In this document: piece after piece, positions 61,113 to 64,000 of the stretch
Layout: the number at the start of each line of letters is the position of its first letter
Position numbering within the stretch: the stretch's first letter is position 1
Assembly (NCBI GenBank): GCA_037176705.1
Contig: CM073886.1
Span: 92,372,501-92,436,500 of the forward strand
DNA from: Molossus alvarezi
Taxonomy: Eukaryota; Chordata; Mammalia; Chiroptera; Molossidae
Length of the DNA: 64,000 nucleotides
Direction: 5' to 3'
Notes under the pieces: model-generated
Database searches by the model: none
Seen by the model: only the letters and a program-made list of their open reading frames with translations
Told to the model about the DNA's origin: nothing
Program-made: the position numbers and the translations under genes

Positions 61113-62919
61113 TCCGTGAAATCATGTGTGTCTTAGTGATGCAGGAAGAACATCAGCCTAAATTCAAATTCCCAGCAGGGATTCCATTGGTCTTGCTTGA
61201 GCCACTGCCCACCATTGGACAGACAGCAGGTGCATCTTGAGTGACTGTCTCATCCACACCATACAGAGTGGAGGAAGAGTCCTCTCCTATGATAAAGCAG
61301 GGTCTTGCTGCAAAAAGAGGAGGAAATAGATGCTGGACAGAAAAAGAGGTGAGACCTATGCTGGCATGCTAGGCAGAAGGCCGAGTCTTTACTACTTTGC
61401 TCAGCCCCTCACCAAAGACCTACAGCACCTTATCTCAATAAATGGCCTTACTTATGGTTTTGACTATACTTGGAAAAGGTACAAAATGGGGCCTTAGGGT
61501 TAATAATACAGAGTGGGGTTTACAATTGTGAGTACATGAAACATAGATTTTATTTTTGTATTGTTATTTATTAATTATTATGTTATTTTCCATAGGAACA
61601 ACTGTAAACCTACTTTGCCTCACCCTATATATTACACAGTTTTGTTTCCTGTAAACCTCAGTGAGGTCAGTCAAAAGATCTATGCCTGACTTTCCAAATC
61701 TTGACACTGATTCTATGTATCTGCTACAACCAATGAAACAGGTAGAACCCCTCTTTGTTTAAAAACATATTTGTTTGTTTTTATTGTCATGGAAGCCTAC
61801 AAGATTAGTCAAAACTGAAAATTAAGTATGTTTACCCCAAAGTCATGCAGTGCCCAGCCTGAGACATGACTTCGTCCCATTTCCCAAGCCTGCCTGAAAG
61901 GGTTAAATGATATGAGCCGAGTTGACAGTAACTCAGACAATATAACTTCAGGAATATAAATGCTCTAATCTCATGATATTTGCCCAAATCCCTGAAATTT
62001 TAATAATAAAAACTTCATATTATCAATTTAATTCTTTTCTAAGGTAAATTCCTCCTCTATTGACCCAAAGAAAATGAAAATCCTAAAATATATATGAAAG
62101 CATATCTCCTTCCCCCACCCAGCTCTTTGTACTTCTTATTCTGCTCAATTTCATCACAAGCAGCATTAAACCTTGGTACCTAGCAAGAATCTGGGCTCTA
62201 ACTTGACACCTTCTGGCACAACTGGTACGTTCCTTAAGCTCCCCCAGAGTTGTAATTTTTCTAACCCCAAATCTTCCATGACCCATGTCCTCGAGTTGAG
62301 GATAGTCAACAGAAAACAAAGGTTTAATCACACCCTTGGCTTCACTCTGACAAAATTTAACAAACACAAGCAAATCCTTAGAACTAGCCCATGTGTAAAG
62401 GTGGAAGAAACTTACAATTCAAGAATCAACTAACATACGCAAAATCATTTCTCAAACAAAATCACATATTAGAACATGATACCACATTGCAATTCAGAGC
62501 CATAAGCCATATCTAAGTAAACATAGTGTTATCCAAGAAGGTGGTAGAGCAAAAGAAACAAAGAAAAAGCAAATGTGCTATGGTTTCAGCTTCATCCATG
62601 TGCAGCCTAAAGTCTGGCATATACCAACTGTAAATTCAGTTGGGAGTAATTTCTTATGAACAAGTTTATTGTGACATTATGTGTCCCTTATCTAGTAAGA
62701 AAAAATCCACAACCCATTCAGACTCCTCATTCTTTCAAAGAGTAGCTTCCCTCACTTCCTACATTGATTCGAAATCCATATTGTGGGACTTCCAAACTCC
62801 GGGTGTTTCCTAAAGACTTCCTCTTTCCTTGAGGGTCCATTCCATGTGACAAATGATTTAACTTTCAATCCTCCATGCTCTTAAAACTCTAATTTTAAAT
62901 TAAGTTCTCCAACATCTGT
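61113..62919. other. Non-coding stretch
   Basis: No gene is supported. Open frames at 62083-62433 overlap on opposite strands and carry no domain. Confidence 0.45.
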
Positions 62920-63180
62920 TTCACACAGAGGCCTCTCCTTTCCTGGGACCAAATTAGTCTCTATGGCACACAATTTTATTCTTTTCTAGATTTTCCTTCA
63001 TAACACTTGTCATTCAAGTTGTGATTATATGAATATGTCTGTCTGCCCCTCTGCAGTCGAAGCTCCTTGAGGGCAGGAATGTTGAGCCTCCTCTGGTTTG
63101 CTCACCACAGTAGGGTCAGAGCAGAGCTTAGAGCCCAGCAAGAAGCAGGCACTGTGAACATTGGCTGAAAAAATGAGATC
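62920..63180 (+). repeat. L2-like 3' end fragment
   Basis: 'cttcataacacttgtcattcaa', 'tgtctgtctgcccctctgcag', 'aagctccttgagggcaggaatgttg' and 'cccagcaagaagcaggcactg' follow the order of the L2 3' region. Confidence 0.6.
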
Positions 63181-63775
63181 GTCCATATCCATCCCCTTCT
63201 CCTAGGGATTTGAAAGAGTAGCGTGAAAGGGGAACCAGAGCTTCCCCTAGAAACGAGATGAGAAAAACTTGAAGATAAAAAAGATAGGAAAACAAATAAA
63301 GACCATAGATCGTTTAACCTATGTGGTTCTTAGGCCCAATAATGCCAGGTTTTATTACAAATTACGTATGTTCAATTTCTTCAAGTGGAAAAATATATAG
63401 GATAAACTGAAGTGCAAACTCAGTCTCAAAGTGACTATGGCGCATTGGTTCCTCGCCTCCCAGATAGCTTCGTAAACTCTGAGCCTGCCGGTGCCGTCAA
63501 GACTGCAACAGAAAGACGTGAACCACTAAATGGAACTGACTCAAGAAAAATCAATTTGAGGTTTTCTGTCGATACCTTTTAAAAAACATAGCCAGCTTTG
63601 AATAGAAACAGTATTCGAAGGGTGCTGGCTTGATAAAACCTAAATATGCATATTTGTTCAAACTTGGAGGCTAGACTAAATAATGTATTTTATGCCTTAC
63701 TATTTCAACATTTTAGCCAAAATTTACAACACGCTAATCCAGAAATATAATAAATGTGCTTCTACTTTGATACAA
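63181..63775. other. Non-coding stretch before the RPL34 retrocopy
   Basis: No gene or named repeat is visible. Composition is AT-rich up to about 63770 and then shifts abruptly to GC-rich at the retrocopy. Confidence 0.5.
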
Positions 63776-63830
63776 AACGTCTAGGCTGGTCTTTTTACTC
63801 TTCCGGGGAGGGGGACTTCAGGCCCTCACA

Positions 63831-64000
63831 ATGGGGCAACGTTTGACATTGTGGAGGCCGTCCTACAATACAGCCTCTAACAAAACGAGGCCATCCCGAA
63901 CCCCTGGTAACAGAGTCGTTTACCTTTATACCGAGAAGGTGGGGGAGGCACCGAAGTCTGCATGTGGCGTGTGCCCAGGCCGACTTCGTGGAGTTCGTGC
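63831..64000 (+). pseudogene. Ribosomal protein L34 retrocopy, 5' part, cut by the window edge
   Basis: From ATG at 63831 the frame stays open for 56 codons to the window end and matches the N-terminal half of ribosomal protein eL34, a 117-residue large-subunit protein. Diagnostic stretches include [10 protein letters not shown] and [15 protein letters not shown] (the first two zinc-ribbon cysteines are present). Differences from the family are scattered: residue 2 is Gly in place of Val, residues 7-11 are altered with one codon missing, and two conserved Lys are Glu (EKVGEAPKS). The native gene is multi-exon, while here the codons are contiguous, which marks a reverse-transcribed mRNA copy. 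The upstream 'ctcttccggggag' resembles a ribosomal-protein 5'UTR. No stop has appeared yet, so expression is possible but unlikely. Confidence 0.88.

Overview
The window is mammalian nuclear DNA, most likely from a vespertilionid or closely related bat. The main evidence is about a dozen tRNA-derived SINEs of the VES type, on both strands, most with a target-site duplication (TSD) I could read, plus LINE-1 copies whose 3' ends look like bat L1. There is no prokaryotic gene organisation. I found no intact host protein-coding gene. The window reads as an AT-rich gene desert or large intron, with most recognisable content made of retrotransposons and old repeats.

Layout: 1-6017 is sparse sequence with two SINEs and an MLT1-type LTR. 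6028-15295 is a minus-strand, essentially full-length L1 with 3'UTR, decayed ORF2, decayed ORF1 and a GC-rich 5'UTR. It is split by a younger, 5'-truncated minus-strand L1 at 9999-12547. 15306-24480 holds an MLT1-type LTR that received a VES SINE, a repeat-poor AT-rich stretch with two perfect hairpins, an ancient repeat and a 575-bp L1 3' end. 24480-24665 is dense in regulatory-type motifs. 24665-41100 is mostly unassigned sequence with scattered SINEs, MIR fragments and LTRs. 41123-41874 is an L1 copy with an inverted 5' part and an internal deletion. 43833-43910 is bounded by good splice signals and may be an exon. 50931-53150 is a minus-strand endogenous retrovirus remnant: a 3' LTR joined to the end of a decayed pol region. 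54-63 kb carries more SINEs and ancient repeats. The final 170 bases, from 63831, are the start of a ribosomal protein L34 retrocopy cut off by the window edge.

The elements form a history rather than a pathway. MIR, L2 and MLT1-type pieces are oldest. The full-length L1 and older SINEs came later, and the nested L1 and the best-preserved VES copies are youngest. The most informative points are the nested L1 pair with a shared ORF2 frameshift, tandem units in the L1 5'UTR, the inverted L1 copy, the RPL34 retrocopy, the possible exon, the motif-dense block and three perfect inverted repeats. I see no convincing novel system. Family names rest on recognition by eye, without database searches.
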